Below are positions 43,830 through 52,958 of a stretch of 64,000 bases of DNA, one piece after another. The translations under genes and the position numbers were made by a program. The first letter of the stretch is position 1, and every line of letters starts with the position of its first letter. Under the pieces are notes generated by a model. That model was not told where the DNA came from, did not search any database, and saw only the letters and a program-made list of their open reading frames with translations. Source of the DNA: Moorena sp. SIOASIH (GTDB lineage: Bacteria; Cyanobacteriota; Cyanobacteriia; Cyanobacteriales; Coleofasciculaceae); NCBI RefSeq assembly GCF_010671925.1, contig NZ_JAAHIH010000005.1, positions 62,001 to 126,000 on the forward strand, in the 5' to 3' direction.

Positions 43830-44827
43830 GACTGATCAGATCCTTCAGACTCCAAATTTTTTACCGATTCAATTAGCGATCGCACTTGTGATGTCCCTGC
43901 TGATGGAGAAAAGCTCAAGGGAAACTTACCTCTAACTAGCATTCGTAATCCCAGTGGTCCTAGGCTCGCCAAACCTTGGATATCTCGAAATGAGTTACCA
44001 ACCACCTGCAAGCCAAACTTACGCTCATCAATCCAGCCTCCCTCTTTGACTAAATCAATTAGGACTTTGCGGTGGCGGATTGGACGACTATCAAGGTCAT
44101 CAATGCCTTCAAGAATATCCTGTTTAATCTTACCGATTTGATCCATAGGAGCCACACCCATCGGGCAAACCGCATTACACATCATACAGCGGGTACAACC
44201 CCAGACTCCTTTTGTTCCTTCGTTATATTTCTCCAAACGATTTTCCGTGGTATTATCACGGGAATCTACCACCAGACGCTGTGCTTTAGCCAAGGCATGA
44301 GGACCGACAAAATCTCGATTAACTTCTTTGGCATTACACTCAGAATAACAGGCACCACACATGATACAATTACCAGCCTGAGCCAAATGCGATCGCTCTT
44401 CAGGACTCTGTAAAAATTCCCGTTCGGGAATCTTCCTAGCAGCAGTGCTGACGTAGGGATCAACAGCTTCTAAGTTATCCCAGAAGCTGCTCATCTCAAC
44501 GACTAAATCCTTGATTACTGGCATATTCCCCAGAGGTGCTATAGTAATCTCCGGAATTTTAGAGTCATCTGGCAGCTGTTGCTTCCCCAATTCATTGCCC
44601 ACATTTTCCTTACAGGCCAAAGCCGACCGACCATTGATTCGTATGCCACAGCTACCACAAATCGTGTTGCGACAATTTTTGCGAAAAGCTAAAGTACCAT
44701 CTTGTTCCCACTTAATACGATTCAAGCATTCCAGAATCGTGTTTCCTTTCTCGACATCCAGCCTATAAGTCTGGAGTAGTGGGGCAGTGTTTTGAGTCTG
44801 TCGAATGATTTTGAAATCAACTTGCAT
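43826..44827 (-). CDS. sdhB: Succinate dehydrogenase/fumarate reductase iron-sulfur subunit
   Basis: 333 residues from ATG 44827; an in-frame extension to 44893 is poorly supported. The 2Fe-2S ligands are CRNTICGSCGIRINGRSALAC, the others CIMCGACYSEC and CTRCMMCNAVCPMGV, carrying the 4Fe-4S and 3Fe-4S clusters. It passes electrons from the flavoprotein to quinone in the thylakoid or plasma membrane. The flavoprotein gene is not adjacent, which is usual in cyanobacteria. It is co-transcribed with the downstream hli. Confidence 0.95.
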   Translation of the reverse strand: MQVDFKIIRQTQNTAPLLQTYRLDVEKGNTILECLNRIKWEQDGTLAFRKNCRNTICGSCGIRINGRSALACKENVGNELGKQQLPDDSKIPEITIAPLGNMPVIKDLVVEMSSFWDNLEAVDPYVSTAARKIPEREFLQSPEERSHLAQAGNCIMCGACYSECNAKEVNRDFVGPHALAKAQRLVVDSRDNTTENRLEKYNEGTKGVWGCTRCMMCNAVCPMGVAPMDQIGKIKQDILEGIDDLDSRPIRHRKVLIDLVKEGGWIDERKFGLQVVGNSFRDIQGLASLGPLGLRMLVRGKFPLSFSPSAGTSQVRSLIESVKNLESEGSDQS

Positions 44828-45235
44828 GAAACTAAGCTCTTGAATATTCCAACATATACAAGGATAATCGGTAAGGTTAACGGCTAGGGCCAACAGGACT
44901 ACTGTTGAGGTAAGTAGTTACTCTTGATAATTAGGCCATACTTGTTTGAGTACTCCCTAGGGAAGCAATACCCCTCGCTAGTTGACTTCTGGTGTAAGAG
45001 TGCTTTCCTTTTGGTATGTTTCCTGGATTATTTCCATAGTTATCATCTTACTGCCCCTAAAGGCTTAGGCAGGGATTGTCTGATCTGTTATTATTGAAAT
45101 ACGTAAAGATTTAAACAAATGATCCAAAATATCTTGTCAACTGAGATAGATTTAACGATATATTTTTAATAGAGCCAAAGTTTGGCCATTAATGATCTTG
45201 ACCACTCTGAAGTTTAAAGGATATCTCGTGAGATT
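44828..45235. promoter_or_regulatory. Divergent promoter region sdhB / cyAbrB
   Basis: 408 bp between two divergent genes. I see AT-rich DNA near 45100-45190 and no repeat or riboswitch that I recognise. Confidence 0.4.
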
Positions 45236-45655
45236 ATGCCAGAGATTTCAAGTACTCCCCTAACTGGTAAAGCATTACTTCAAAAAGTAAAAGAGCTATC
45301 ACACTTGCCTCGCCGAGAGACAGCCAAGCGTTGCGGCTATTACACTATAACTAAAACAGACCAGACCCGCGTCAATTTAACAGATTTTTATGATGCGGTT
45401 TTAGGAGCCAAGGGTGTTCCCCTGGATCCAGAAGGCACAAAAGATGGTCGGGGGCGTGAACCGACTTATCGTGTGAGTGTCCATAAGAATGGTCAAATTG
45501 TTATTGGTTCAACCTACACTCATGCCATGGGATTAGAGCCTGGTGATGAATTTGAAATTAAACTGGGCTACAAACATATCCATCTGAAGCAGGTGGATAA
45601 CGATTTTGAATCTGAAGAGGTATCTACTCACAAAGCAAAGAAAGCCACCTCTTAG
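45236..45655 (+). CDS. cyAbrB-family transcriptional regulator
   Basis: 139 residues. The N-terminal block (LTGKALLQKVKEL, ETAKRCGYYT, RVNLTDFYDAVLGAKGVPLD) and C-terminal AbrB-like DNA-binding domain (EPTYRVSVHKNGQIVIGSTY ... GDEFEIKLGYKHIHL) define the cyanobacteria-specific AbrB group, whose members regulate carbon/nitrogen balance and bicarbonate uptake genes. Every cyanobacterium has at least two; which one this is I cannot say. The tail is basic (KAKKATS). Confidence 0.95.
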   Translation: MPEISSTPLTGKALLQKVKELSHLPRRETAKRCGYYTITKTDQTRVNLTDFYDAVLGAKGVPLDPEGTKDGRGREPTYRVSVHKNGQIVIGSTYTHAMGLEPGDEFEIKLGYKHIHLKQVDNDFESEEVSTHKAKKATS

Positions 45656-45678
45656 TGCGTGTTCCCTAGCGCTCTCTT

Positions 45679-45726
45679 GGTGCGCGTTCACGCTTAGCTT
45701 TCAAAAAGCGCGGGGTGGCACCGCTT
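45679..45726 (-). repeat. GGTGCGACCCCGCGC palindromic repeat, copy 2
   Basis: Inverse of 39534-39580 with two or three changes. It starts 24 bp after the cyAbrB stop and may serve as its terminator. Confidence 0.75.
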
Positions 45727-45765
45727 TGAAGTAATCCTTCTTACAGAAAATCCTGCGAGTTTGAA

Positions 45766-46299
45766 ACCCCCGTCTCTCAGGGAGCGGGGATGAAAAACGA
45801 CCGTGTGGGGCGAGCGAAGCCTCGCCGTGAAGATTTTTTGGGCACGTGAGCTTTTAAGAATCTGTTACCAACTTGATCGATCAAGCCCCCGTGATTTATC
45901 CGGGGGATATAAGCTTGCTTGACGAATTTATTCGTCAATGGATATTTTTTTCTTCTGTTGCCGGTAATCCCTAAACTAGCGCTGTCCTATATAATAGGAA
46001 GTGAGACAAGCAACTTGCCTGAATATAAATAGACAACGTAAAAACCTGTTAAAAGAATGATACGTCCACCTCGGGTCCGTCTAACGATCTGGGAGTCTAT
46101 GAAACAAGTAAGGTAGATATTGTATTAAAGTTGATTGTCTCCCATTCTAAAAAAGGTACGGTGTGCCCCACCAGAACCTGGATCTTAAATCCAAACCCTG
46201 GGGGAGATTTGGCCTCTACTGTGCTTGGTGAAAACCTGTCTAGGCTTGCCGAATCGTTGAGCCAAGAATCCCCGTCTCTGGGAGAGCGGGGAGTGTCAA
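45766..46299 (+). mobile_element. Non-autonomous IS605-like element
   Basis: Left hairpin CCCCCGTCTCTCAGGGAGCGGGG followed by ATGAAAA, right hairpin CCCCGTCTCTGGGAGAGCGGGG followed by AGTGTCAA. It encloses 480 bp with no gene. The element at 59190-59828 has the same end pattern. A further hairpin, CCCCCGTGATTTATCCGGGGG, lies inside at 45885. Confidence 0.55.
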
Positions 46300-46618
46300 A
46301 ATAATTGTATCGGTACCATAAGGTACAAGGAAACTCCAGGGAAAGAACCTGAAAAAGCTTGCACTAAGCGCACGCTGGGCGAAAAAGGACAGACCCACCT
46401 CTACTTGGAAAATGTCATTTTTTAAGCAAGTGGACTGGTTGATCTGCTGAAAAGCTGATGACCAAGAATCAAGCATATGCCTACCGTGAGAACCCAACTG
46501 TGGAAAATTGAAACAGCTCAATTCTTCTTACTGGTTCAACCAGTAATGGCTGCACGGCACAGGTCACTATTCTCTCGACTCAAAGAGCCTCTGAGGATTA
46601 CTTGTTAATCGCTTCCAC

Positions 46619-46664
46619 AGGTGCGCGCCTCCTAGGGCGAGTAAATCGCCCTTGGGTCGCACCT
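46619..46664. repeat. AGGTGCGCGCC palindromic repeat
   Basis: AGGTGCGCGCCTCCTAGGGC against GCCCTTGGGTCGCACCT. It resembles 33934-33979. Confidence 0.8.
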
Positions 46665-46686
46665 AAAAGTTGACGTGCATTAGCGC

Positions 46687-46733
46687 AGGTGCGCTTGACC
46701 CATTAAGAATTAAATTCGCCACGGGTCGCACCT
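46687..46733. repeat. AGGTGCG-family palindromic repeat
   Basis: AGGTGCGCTTGACCCATTAA to CCACGGGTCGCACCT, only 23 bp after the previous member. The rest of 46300-46997 holds no recognisable gene. Confidence 0.85.
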
Positions 46734-46997
46734 TTTTCAGCTTTTATCAATGTCAAACACCTTAATGCGTAGTGCTATAACAGTCGTCAACCCTTTGATA
46801 GTAGAGGATGCCCCATAATAAGACAGTAGAAACAAAAATCTTCTTTCTACTACCTTAGAAGTTGGTAAAGTAGGCTATTATTAACCAGCCCGATGTGCTC
46901 TGTGGTTAGGGAAGCAAGGCATAGGAAAACGGCAGCCGCTTATGGTAGTGTAGTTGAGACCTTATAGTAATTTGATAGTAATTTGCCAATCTCGCCA

Positions 46998-47861
46998 ATG
47001 GCTATTCTTGATCAGGCAACTAATGGGTCGTTTGTGTCATTAATGACGTCAACTACTCTTTTCAAGGTAGGCACTTTTTTCCTAGCTTGGGCAGTTTTGT
47101 GGCTGCCCCTAGCTCTCCCTATAGCTATGGTTTTAAAGTGGCGTCCAAATAAGCCTTTAGCACCAGACCAAAAGTTACCACTACTCGCAGCACTTTACCT
47201 GATTGCTCCCCTAATTTTATGGGGAGCTTCTCAACTAGAGGGGGTGCCTTTCTCCGATTACGGATTGGAGTGGAAATTAAGCGTTTTAGGGTCTCTAGGA
47301 TTGGGACTAGGAGTAGGTATTCTCAGCTTAATCATAGTATTTACTGGGCAATTATTACTAGGCTGGGTGAGGTGGAATTCTGAAAATTGGCAGCGTTTGG
47401 GACCGATATTACTGCCAGTGATGTTATTAGGGCTGTGGATTGGGCTTACAGAAGAGTTAGTCTTTCGTGGCTTCTTAGTCAATCAACTACAGCAGGATTA
47501 TTCTATCTGGGTAGGAGCAGCCATCTCTAGTGGGATTTTTGCCCTGTTACACCTAGTTTGGGAACAAAAAGATACTATCCCTCAGTTACCAGGATTATGG
47601 CTAATGGGAATGGTATTAGTCCTAGCCCGTTGGGTGGATGGAGGCAGTCTGGGTTTAGCATGGGGACTACATGCTGGTTGGATTTGGGGTTTAACTTGTT
47701 TGGACTCAGCTGAGTTAATTGCTTACACAGGAATTGGACCAATTTGGATAACGGGTTTGGGAGGAAAACCGTTAGCTGGGATAGTGGGTCTTCTTTGTTT
47801 ATTGGAAGTTGGGGCTTTATTATTACTGATGTTGCCGGATCAGCTGATAAACATTCGATAA
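46998..47861 (+). CDS. CPBP-family intramembrane metalloprotease
   Basis: 287 residues from ATG 46998 (TTG 46983 is in frame). About seven hydrophobic helices. The CPBP/Abi motifs are EELVFRGFLV (E-E-x3-R) and FALLHLVW (F-x3-H); a third conserved His lies in WGLHAGWIWG. The family contains CAAX prenyl endopeptidase-like and bacteriocin-immunity proteins; cyanobacterial substrates are unknown. All catalytic residues are present. Confidence 0.9.
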   Translation: MAILDQATNGSFVSLMTSTTLFKVGTFFLAWAVLWLPLALPIAMVLKWRPNKPLAPDQKLPLLAALYLIAPLILWGASQLEGVPFSDYGLEWKLSVLGSLGLGLGVGILSLIIVFTGQLLLGWVRWNSENWQRLGPILLPVMLLGLWIGLTEELVFRGFLVNQLQQDYSIWVGAAISSGIFALLHLVWEQKDTIPQLPGLWLMGMVLVLARWVDGGSLGLAWGLHAGWIWGLTCLDSAELIAYTGIGPIWITGLGGKPLAGIVGLLCLLEVGALLLLMLPDQLINIR

Positions 47862-48003
47862 AAATTTCACCTGTTTTAAATTGGCTTGAAGCTTGTCAAC
47901 AGACTCCTATATCCGGCAAGCTGTCTTAAAAGCTAATTACCAAAAAAAAATACCGCCAGCTCAAGTTAAACCAGCGATTATCCTTAGGTGCGCTTTCCGA
48001 ATT

Positions 48004-48054
48004 AGGTGCCCTTGACCCATTAAGAATTAAATTCTTAATGGGTCAAGGGCACCT
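48004..48054. repeat. Perfect 24-bp-arm palindrome of the AGGTGCG type
   Basis: AGGTGCCCTTGACCCATTAA continues to a TAA centre and its exact mirror ending TCAAGGGCACCT. It is the only member with perfect arms, so probably a recent insertion or conversion product. It lies between the convergent CPBP gene and psbJ. Confidence 0.9.
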
Positions 48055-48154
48055 GTGGATTTACTTCATGTTTAATTTCGCGCCTTTCTTTTGGTGCGCG
48101 TTCCCGTGGGCGAGGGAACCTCGCCGGGGTGTTAATCAGAGAAATCGGTCAACC

Positions 48155-48274
48155 TTACATGGAAGAACCAATTCCCACATAGGCACCATAGAAGAAAAGA
48201 CCAACCACTACGATGACACCAGTACCAGCGATAGTGGCAACTAGCCATAAAGGAATTCTTCCCCCTCCAGACAC
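48155..48274 (-). CDS. psbJ: Photosystem II reaction centre protein J
   Basis: 39 residues from a GTG start: MSGGGRIPLWLVATIAGTGV, then a hydrophobic span to GAYVGIGSSM. A single-span thylakoid protein next to cytochrome b559 that affects quinone and electron flow in photosystem II. Last gene of psbEFLJ; a 257-bp gap separates it from psbL, longer than the tight spacing usual in cyanobacteria. AGGAGG-like bases precede the start. Confidence 0.95.
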   Translation of the reverse strand: MSGGGRIPLWLVATIAGTGVIVVVGLFFYGAYVGIGSSM

Positions 48275-48531
48275 AGCTTATACCTCCAATTTTAAATCAA
48301 GTTTTTTTTCTTACATGTAGTTAACGATAGAAGGCTTAATAACTAGTCTTAACAACTAGTAATTTCCTTGAAAAGCCTTCCTAGTGGTAAGGGTTTTGTG
48401 CAACTCTTATCAGGAGTAAAGTAGTAAATTCCAGATTAACCGGAAATTACTAGGGAATTAACTAAGAGTCTTTTCCAGTTTACATCAGAGCCGTCTCCAA
48501 GATGGAGATTTAGGCGAATCTGTTAAATCAG

Positions 48532-48651
48532 TTAATTGAAGAAATAACTGGAAAACAGAATACCAAGCACAAAAATCAGTAATAGACCTAAGTAAAGAGA
48601 CGTCCGATTGAGTTCAACCGGCTGTCTATTGGGATTGGAATTCCGCTCCAT
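48532..48651 (-). CDS. psbL: Photosystem II reaction centre protein L
   Basis: 39 residues, MERNSNPNRQPVELNRTSLY then a single membrane span ending SSYFFN. It stabilises the QA site and dimer of photosystem II. The true ATG is 48651; the longer in-frame extension upstream runs into psbF and is not real. 11 bp after psbF. Confidence 0.97.
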   Translation of the reverse strand: MERNSNPNRQPVELNRTSLYLGLLLIFVLGILFSSYFFN

Positions 48652-48662
48652 AATTGCTTCTC

Positions 48663-48797
48663 CTATCGTTGAATAAATTGCATGGCTGCGATCGCGCCTA
48701 AGAAAAAGACTGAAGGAACAGCTAGGGTATGAACCGCTAACCATCTAATCGTGAAAATCGGATACGAAACTGGTTGATTGGGATTACTGCTAGTCAT
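48663..48797 (-). CDS. psbF: Cytochrome b559 subunit beta
   Basis: 44 residues, MTSSNPNQPVSYPIFTIRWL then AVHTLAVPSVFFLGAIAAMQ. The His of RWLAVH is the axial haem ligand shared with PsbE. 26 bp after psbE. Confidence 0.97.
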   Translation of the reverse strand: MTSSNPNQPVSYPIFTIRWLAVHTLAVPSVFFLGAIAAMQFIQR

Positions 48798-48823
48798 GAT
48801 TGTCTACCTTTATCTACAAAACC

Positions 48824-49069
48824 TTATGGAGCAAATTGTTCAACTTGTTGTTTAGCATTGTAGCGGTCTGAAACGATTGGTAGTTCCATCCGCTCTTGAG
48901 TAAAGTATTCATTAGGACGGGGTGTGCCAAACACATCGTAAGCCAGACCAGTGCTAACAAAAAGCCAACCAGCGATAAATAGGGCTGGGATGGTAACACT
49001 GTGAATGACCCAGTAACGAACGCTGGTAATAATGTCACCAAACGGACGTTCTCCAGTTGTACCTGCCAT
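48824..49069 (-). CDS. psbE: Cytochrome b559 subunit alpha
   Basis: 81 residues. The haem-ligand His lies in RYWVIHSVTIPALFIAGWLF and the lumenal tail has GTPRPNEYFTQERMELPIV. PsbE and PsbF form the haem-bearing heterodimer of photosystem II. It is the first gene of psbEFLJ, 133 bp after ycf48 on the same strand, as in other cyanobacteria. Confidence 0.98.
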   Translation of the reverse strand: MAGTTGERPFGDIITSVRYWVIHSVTIPALFIAGWLFVSTGLAYDVFGTPRPNEYFTQERMELPIVSDRYNAKQQVEQFAP

Positions 49070-49202
49070 CGTAGATTCCTCCTACCAACAACCGTTTAAA
49101 ATTCCATAACTATAATAGTTCTAAGTGCCGTTTTTTTCTACATCTTCGATGTTGAAACATAAAACGAAACTGACTGGCATCGATCATAGGGATTTCCAAG
49201 CC

Positions 49203-50195
49203 TTAAGCTTCCTGGGTAGGGGGCTCATACTTGAGTAAAATTCCTTTCTGACCAATGACAAACCCCTGTTCTGGTGTTACAAAGACGATTTTGTAAAAAT
49301 TGGAGGGAACATCCTTAAGATCCCGGTCTTTTTGCCAGGTTTTTCCACCATCAAAGCTACAAAGCAAATTACCACTGCCACCTGCTACCCAAATTTCATT
49401 GGGTGTGCGATAGGCTAAGTCAAGTAATCCCAAGCTATTGGAAACTTCCGGATACATCGGTTCTTCCCAATTTTCTAGGTCTTCGGCACTGCTAAATTGT
49501 ACCTGACCACCCCGGGCAAGAATCCACAGACGACCATCGGGGGTAAACCCCATATTCTGGAGACGCTTGGAACTGTAACGATTATGCTGTAACCAAGCAC
49601 TCTGACCGGGATCCCAAGTTGAGTAAAAGTTCCCTCTAGCAGACACAGCTACGTAACTACCATCTTCAGAGCGGGAAATATTACGGGTGACTCCGACCGC
49701 CTGTTCCACCTGTGCTTTCCAGGTCTTCCCAGCATCCTTAGTCTGATAAATTGCGCCAACATCAGTGGTCATCTCTGCTGAGTTGGGTCCCAGAGCCAGG
49801 ATTCTGTTGGGTGAACCTGGTAACTTCTCACTTAATAGAATGCGAGACCAAGATTGACCCCCATCAGTAGTATGGAGCATGATCGAGGGTTGACCAACAA
49901 TCCACCCCTCATCACCAGCAAAGCTTATAGAGGAGAAGCGATAATTTTCATCTCCGAGATCCAAGCCTTTCTGTTGCCATGTATTCCCGCCATCCTTAGT
50001 CTCAAAAATTGTGGCATAGCTACCCACAATCCATCCATGACTAAGATCCCCCGTAAAGCCAATGTCCTGCATGGTTGTTTCTGTGGGTAAGGAAATAACC
50101 GCCCAAGGATTGTAGCTTATGGATGAAGGAGATTTGCAGCTGACACAAATTAATGCCACCGCCAGTAATATTAAAATTTGTTTCAGCGTTTTCAT
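49203..50195 (-). CDS. ycf48: Photosystem II assembly factor Ycf48 (HCF136-like)
   Basis: 330 residues from ATG 50195 (an earlier in-frame start at 50309 gives an implausible leader). Lipoprotein signal QILILLAVALICVSC with the Cys as lipid attachment. The body is a beta-propeller of repeated Trp/Gly blades (HGWIVGSYATIFETKDGGNTW, DEGWIVGQPSIMLHTTDGGQSW, GAIYQTKDAGKTW). Ycf48 binds the D1 precursor and helps assemble the photosystem II reaction centre on the lumenal side. It sits between rubA and psbE, the conserved arrangement. Confidence 0.96.
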   Translation of the reverse strand: MKTLKQILILLAVALICVSCKSPSSISYNPWAVISLPTETTMQDIGFTGDLSHGWIVGSYATIFETKDGGNTWQQKGLDLGDENYRFSSISFAGDEGWIVGQPSIMLHTTDGGQSWSRILLSEKLPGSPNRILALGPNSAEMTTDVGAIYQTKDAGKTWKAQVEQAVGVTRNISRSEDGSYVAVSARGNFYSTWDPGQSAWLQHNRYSSKRLQNMGFTPDGRLWILARGGQVQFSSAEDLENWEEPMYPEVSNSLGLLDLAYRTPNEIWVAGGSGNLLCSFDGGKTWQKDRDLKDVPSNFYKIVFVTPEQGFVIGQKGILLKYEPPTQEA

Positions 50196-50658
50196 CAAAT
50201 ATCTCATTATTCCCAGAACTTCTTGAGTATGGCAGCGTTCTCCGTAGGTTTTCAGACCCCACCAAGGGCGATGGCTTCTAGATCTAAGCGTTGGTGATGC
50301 CAGATACATTTAACCCGGTAATTCCCGGCAGATGCCGGAATCCGTGTATAGCACGTCAATTAACAATTGACAAGGAGGTATCTCTCTTGGCTTTGCAGGA
50401 AAATCCCAAAAGCGCTTTTGCTTACAGCCAATGCATTTACTACAGAACAACTTAACTGTTGTTTGATACTTCAATGACTCTCAGCTCGATTATTGCTTCT
50501 GGAGTCTTTATCTGAGACTCCCAAATCTCAAGCTTCTGTGGCTGTTACGGCAATTTTACAAGGGTTACCTGACGACAAACCGGAAACTTCCGGATAATCA
50601 TTGATTAGGACTTACCAGCAGTTGCTCAAGTGCAAAAGACAAGCCAACTGCCCTGATT
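50196..50658. other. Intergenic region between rubA and ycf48
   Basis: 460 bp. No gene or repeat recognised; a long spacing for an otherwise compact conserved group. Confidence 0.4.
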
Positions 50659-51006
50659 TCAGTTCAAACCGTAAAGGCTCAGAAAAAACAAAAAGCCTAA
50701 TCCTAAAGCGCTAAAAATTAAAAGGTTTTTTTGTGCTGGTGTCATGCGGTTAACACCCAATCCATAGTTAAGATTCTCCTGAAATCCAGACGGGGCATTA
50801 ACAGCACCAATATTAATAAACTGAATTTTCGGAGCGTTGCACACTGGACAACGCCAGTCATCTGGCAAATCCTTATATAATGTCCCAGCTGGAACATTGC
50901 GATTACTATCTCCCTTGGTTGGATCGTAAACATAGCCACACGCACGGCATTCATAGCTGCTGGGTGCCTGTTCAGCTAGGGTTTGCTCTGGGGCTCGTTC
51001 AGTCAT
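50659..51006 (-). CDS. rubA: Membrane-anchored rubredoxin
   Basis: 115 residues. Two iron knuckles, YECRACGYVYDP and WRCPVCNAPK, supply the four Cys ligands. A C-terminal membrane helix (NLLIFSALGLGFLFFLSL) anchors it in the thylakoid. RubA is required for assembly of photosystem II (and I) reaction centres in cyanobacteria, which fits its place with ycf48 and psbEFLJ. The start ATG 51006 is well placed. Confidence 0.96.
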   Translation of the reverse strand: MTERAPEQTLAEQAPSSYECRACGYVYDPTKGDSNRNVPAGTLYKDLPDDWRCPVCNAPKIQFINIGAVNAPSGFQENLNYGLGVNRMTPAQKNLLIFSALGLGFLFFLSLYGLN

Positions 51007-51329
51007 TGCTCTGTAAGCTTAAGCAGCAAATCTTAATAACTATGTTAAAAAATATTATCACACACTAAGTGTCAGATTTTCTTAACTTTCGATTTAAGCT
51101 CAGGAGTTTCTGCCCGATGCCTGACCCGATTTTTGATGAACCCTTTATAGGGTAGGGGCTTCTAGGCACAGGGAGTACGATCAACTACGATCAACATTGA
51201 AGTCTATGGTAGTCATTGGCTTTTGAGAACCAACCACTGACCCATTACCACCGTTCAAAAGGGCAGACCACCTATAATAAAGTTTGTAAAGAAGTACTAA
51301 CGCCAGTTTTTACCTGGTACTGACCCATT
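51007..51329. promoter_or_regulatory. Divergent promoter region rubA / ndhC
   Basis: 323 bp between divergent genes; nothing specific recognised beyond AT-rich stretches. Confidence 0.4.
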
Positions 51330-51692
51330 GTGTTTGTTCTTAGCGGTTACGAGTATCTCTTAGGCTTCATACTAGCTTGCAGCTTAGTTCCCTTACTAGC
51401 CCTGTCGGCTTCCAAGCTTTTGCGACCTAGCCATCGGGAGCCAGAGCGGCGCACCACCTATGAATCTGGTATGGAACCAGTGGGGGGTGCTTGGATTCAG
51501 TTCAACATTCGTTATTATATGTTCGCCCTGGTGTTCGTGATTTTCGATGTTGAAACTGTATTCCTCTATCCCTGGGCTGTCGCCTTCAATCGCCTGGGAT
51601 TACTGGCATTTGTGGAAGCCCTAATTTTTATTGCAATTCTTGTGGTTGCTCTGGTTTACGCTTGGCGCAAAGGAGCCTTGGAATGGTCATGA
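51330..51692 (+). CDS. ndhC: NAD(P)H-quinone oxidoreductase subunit 3
   Basis: 120 residues from GTG 51330. Three membrane helices and the conserved loop YESGMEPVGGAWIQFNIRYY. It is part of the membrane arm of the NDH-1 complex for cyclic electron flow and CO2 uptake. First gene of ndhCKJ. The stop overlaps the ndhK start. Confidence 0.97.
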   Translation: MFVLSGYEYLLGFILACSLVPLLALSASKLLRPSHREPERRTTYESGMEPVGGAWIQFNIRYYMFALVFVIFDVETVFLYPWAVAFNRLGLLAFVEALIFIAILVVALVYAWRKGALEWS

Positions 51693-52435
51693 ACTCTAAT
51701 GTTAAAACGGATAGTGCTGCTATAGAACAGCAGCAAACAAACAAAATTCTTAACCCGATTGAGCGAACCCAAATCACTCAAGACCTATCGGAAAATGTAA
51801 TCTTAACTACAGTAGACGACCTTTACAACTGGGCGCGGCTTTCCAGCCTCTGGCCGATGTTGTATGGTACCGCTTGTTGCTTCATTGAATTTGCGGCAAT
51901 GATTGGGTCGCGGTTTGACTTTGACCGTTTTGGTTTAGTTCCTCGTTCTAGCCCCAGGCAAGCAGATTTAATTATCACAGCGGGTACCATCACCATGAAA
52001 ATGGGACCAGCACTGGTTCGTCTGTATGAGCAGATGCCAGAGCCGAAGTACGTGATTGCCATGGGAGCTTGTACCATTACTGGCGGCATGTTTAGCGTTG
52101 ATTCTCCAACAGCAGTCCGTGGTGTAGATAAATTGATTCCAGTGGATGTCTATATACCTGGGTGTCCCCCTCGTCCAGAAGCAATCATGGATGCTATTGT
52201 CAAGCTGCGCAAAAAGGTGGCTAACGAGTCGATTCAGGAGCGTGGTCAGCTCAAGCAAACCCACCGTTACTACAGCACCACTCACAACATGAAAGTGGTA
52301 CCAGAGATTTTGACTGGTAAGTACCTGCAATCGGAGGATCGCTATACTGCACCCAAACAGTTGACCGAGGATATGGGAATAGCAGTACCACCAGCACTCA
52401 AATCCTATCAAAAGCAGGAGGTAGAGCGTGGCTGA
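51689..52435 (+). CDS. ndhK: NAD(P)H-quinone oxidoreductase subunit K
   Basis: 248 residues from ATG 51689 (4-bp ATGA overlap with ndhC; ATG 51683 is also possible). The iron-sulfur N2 cluster ligands are in GTACCFIEFAA, MGACTITGGMF and VYIPGCPPRPEA. It carries the terminal 4Fe-4S cluster near the plastoquinone site. The C-terminal extension is typical of cyanobacterial/plastid NdhK. Confidence 0.98.
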   Translation: MNSNVKTDSAAIEQQQTNKILNPIERTQITQDLSENVILTTVDDLYNWARLSSLWPMLYGTACCFIEFAAMIGSRFDFDRFGLVPRSSPRQADLIITAGTITMKMGPALVRLYEQMPEPKYVIAMGACTITGGMFSVDSPTAVRGVDKLIPVDVYIPGCPPRPEAIMDAIVKLRKKVANESIQERGQLKQTHRYYSTTHNMKVVPEILTGKYLQSEDRYTAPKQLTEDMGIAVPPALKSYQKQEVERG

Positions 52436-52958
52436 AGAGTCAAAACCAGTAGAGCAAACCACACAATCCTCTGAGATAGTTGAAGCGGGAAAAGTCTCGG
52501 GATGGCTCAAGGAAAACGGTTTTGAGCATGAGTTCATGGAGCTGGATCACCTAGGGGTTGAGGTACTCAAAGTTGAACCAGAGGTCTGGCTTCCCATTGC
52601 TACTGCTCTGTACGCCTATGGGTTTAACTACCTCCAATGTCAAGGAGGCTATGATTTTGGTCCTGGGGCAGACTTGGTCAGCTTTTACCACTTGATTAAA
52701 GTCAGTGATAATACTGATCAGCCTGAGGAAGTGCGTGTAAAAGTCTTCCTACCGCGAGATAATCCTAAGGTTCCCTCGGTTTACTGGATATGGAAAGCTG
52801 CTGATTGGCAGGAGCGGGAAACCTACGATATGTTCGGTATAGTTTTTGAAGGACACCCTAACCTGAAGCGGATTTTGATGCCAGAAGATTGGGTGGGTTG
52901 GCCTTTGCGGAAGGATTATATATCACCGGACTTCTACGAATTACAGGATGCTTATTGA
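52428..52958 (+). CDS. ndhJ: NAD(P)H-quinone oxidoreductase subunit J
   Basis: 176 residues from GTG 52428, overlapping ndhK by 8 bp. The 30-kDa-subunit signature is PSVYWIWKAADWQERETYDM followed by FGIVFEGHPNLKRILMPEDW. Part of the hydrophilic arm of NDH-1. Last gene of the operon. Confidence 0.98.
   Translation: MAEESKPVEQTTQSSEIVEAGKVSGWLKENGFEHEFMELDHLGVEVLKVEPEVWLPIATALYAYGFNYLQCQGGYDFGPGADLVSFYHLIKVSDNTDQPEEVRVKVFLPRDNPKVPSVYWIWKAADWQERETYDMFGIVFEGHPNLKRILMPEDWVGWPLRKDYISPDFYELQDAY

Noticed and set aside
45758..45800. GTTTGAAACCCCC...GATGAAA resembling a CRISPR repeat
   Set aside because: Only one copy, no spacers at regular distance and no cas genes; it fits the left-end hairpin of an IS605-like element.
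50195..50309. N-terminal extension of Ycf48
   Set aside because: It would bury the lipoprotein signal peptide 38 residues inside the protein.
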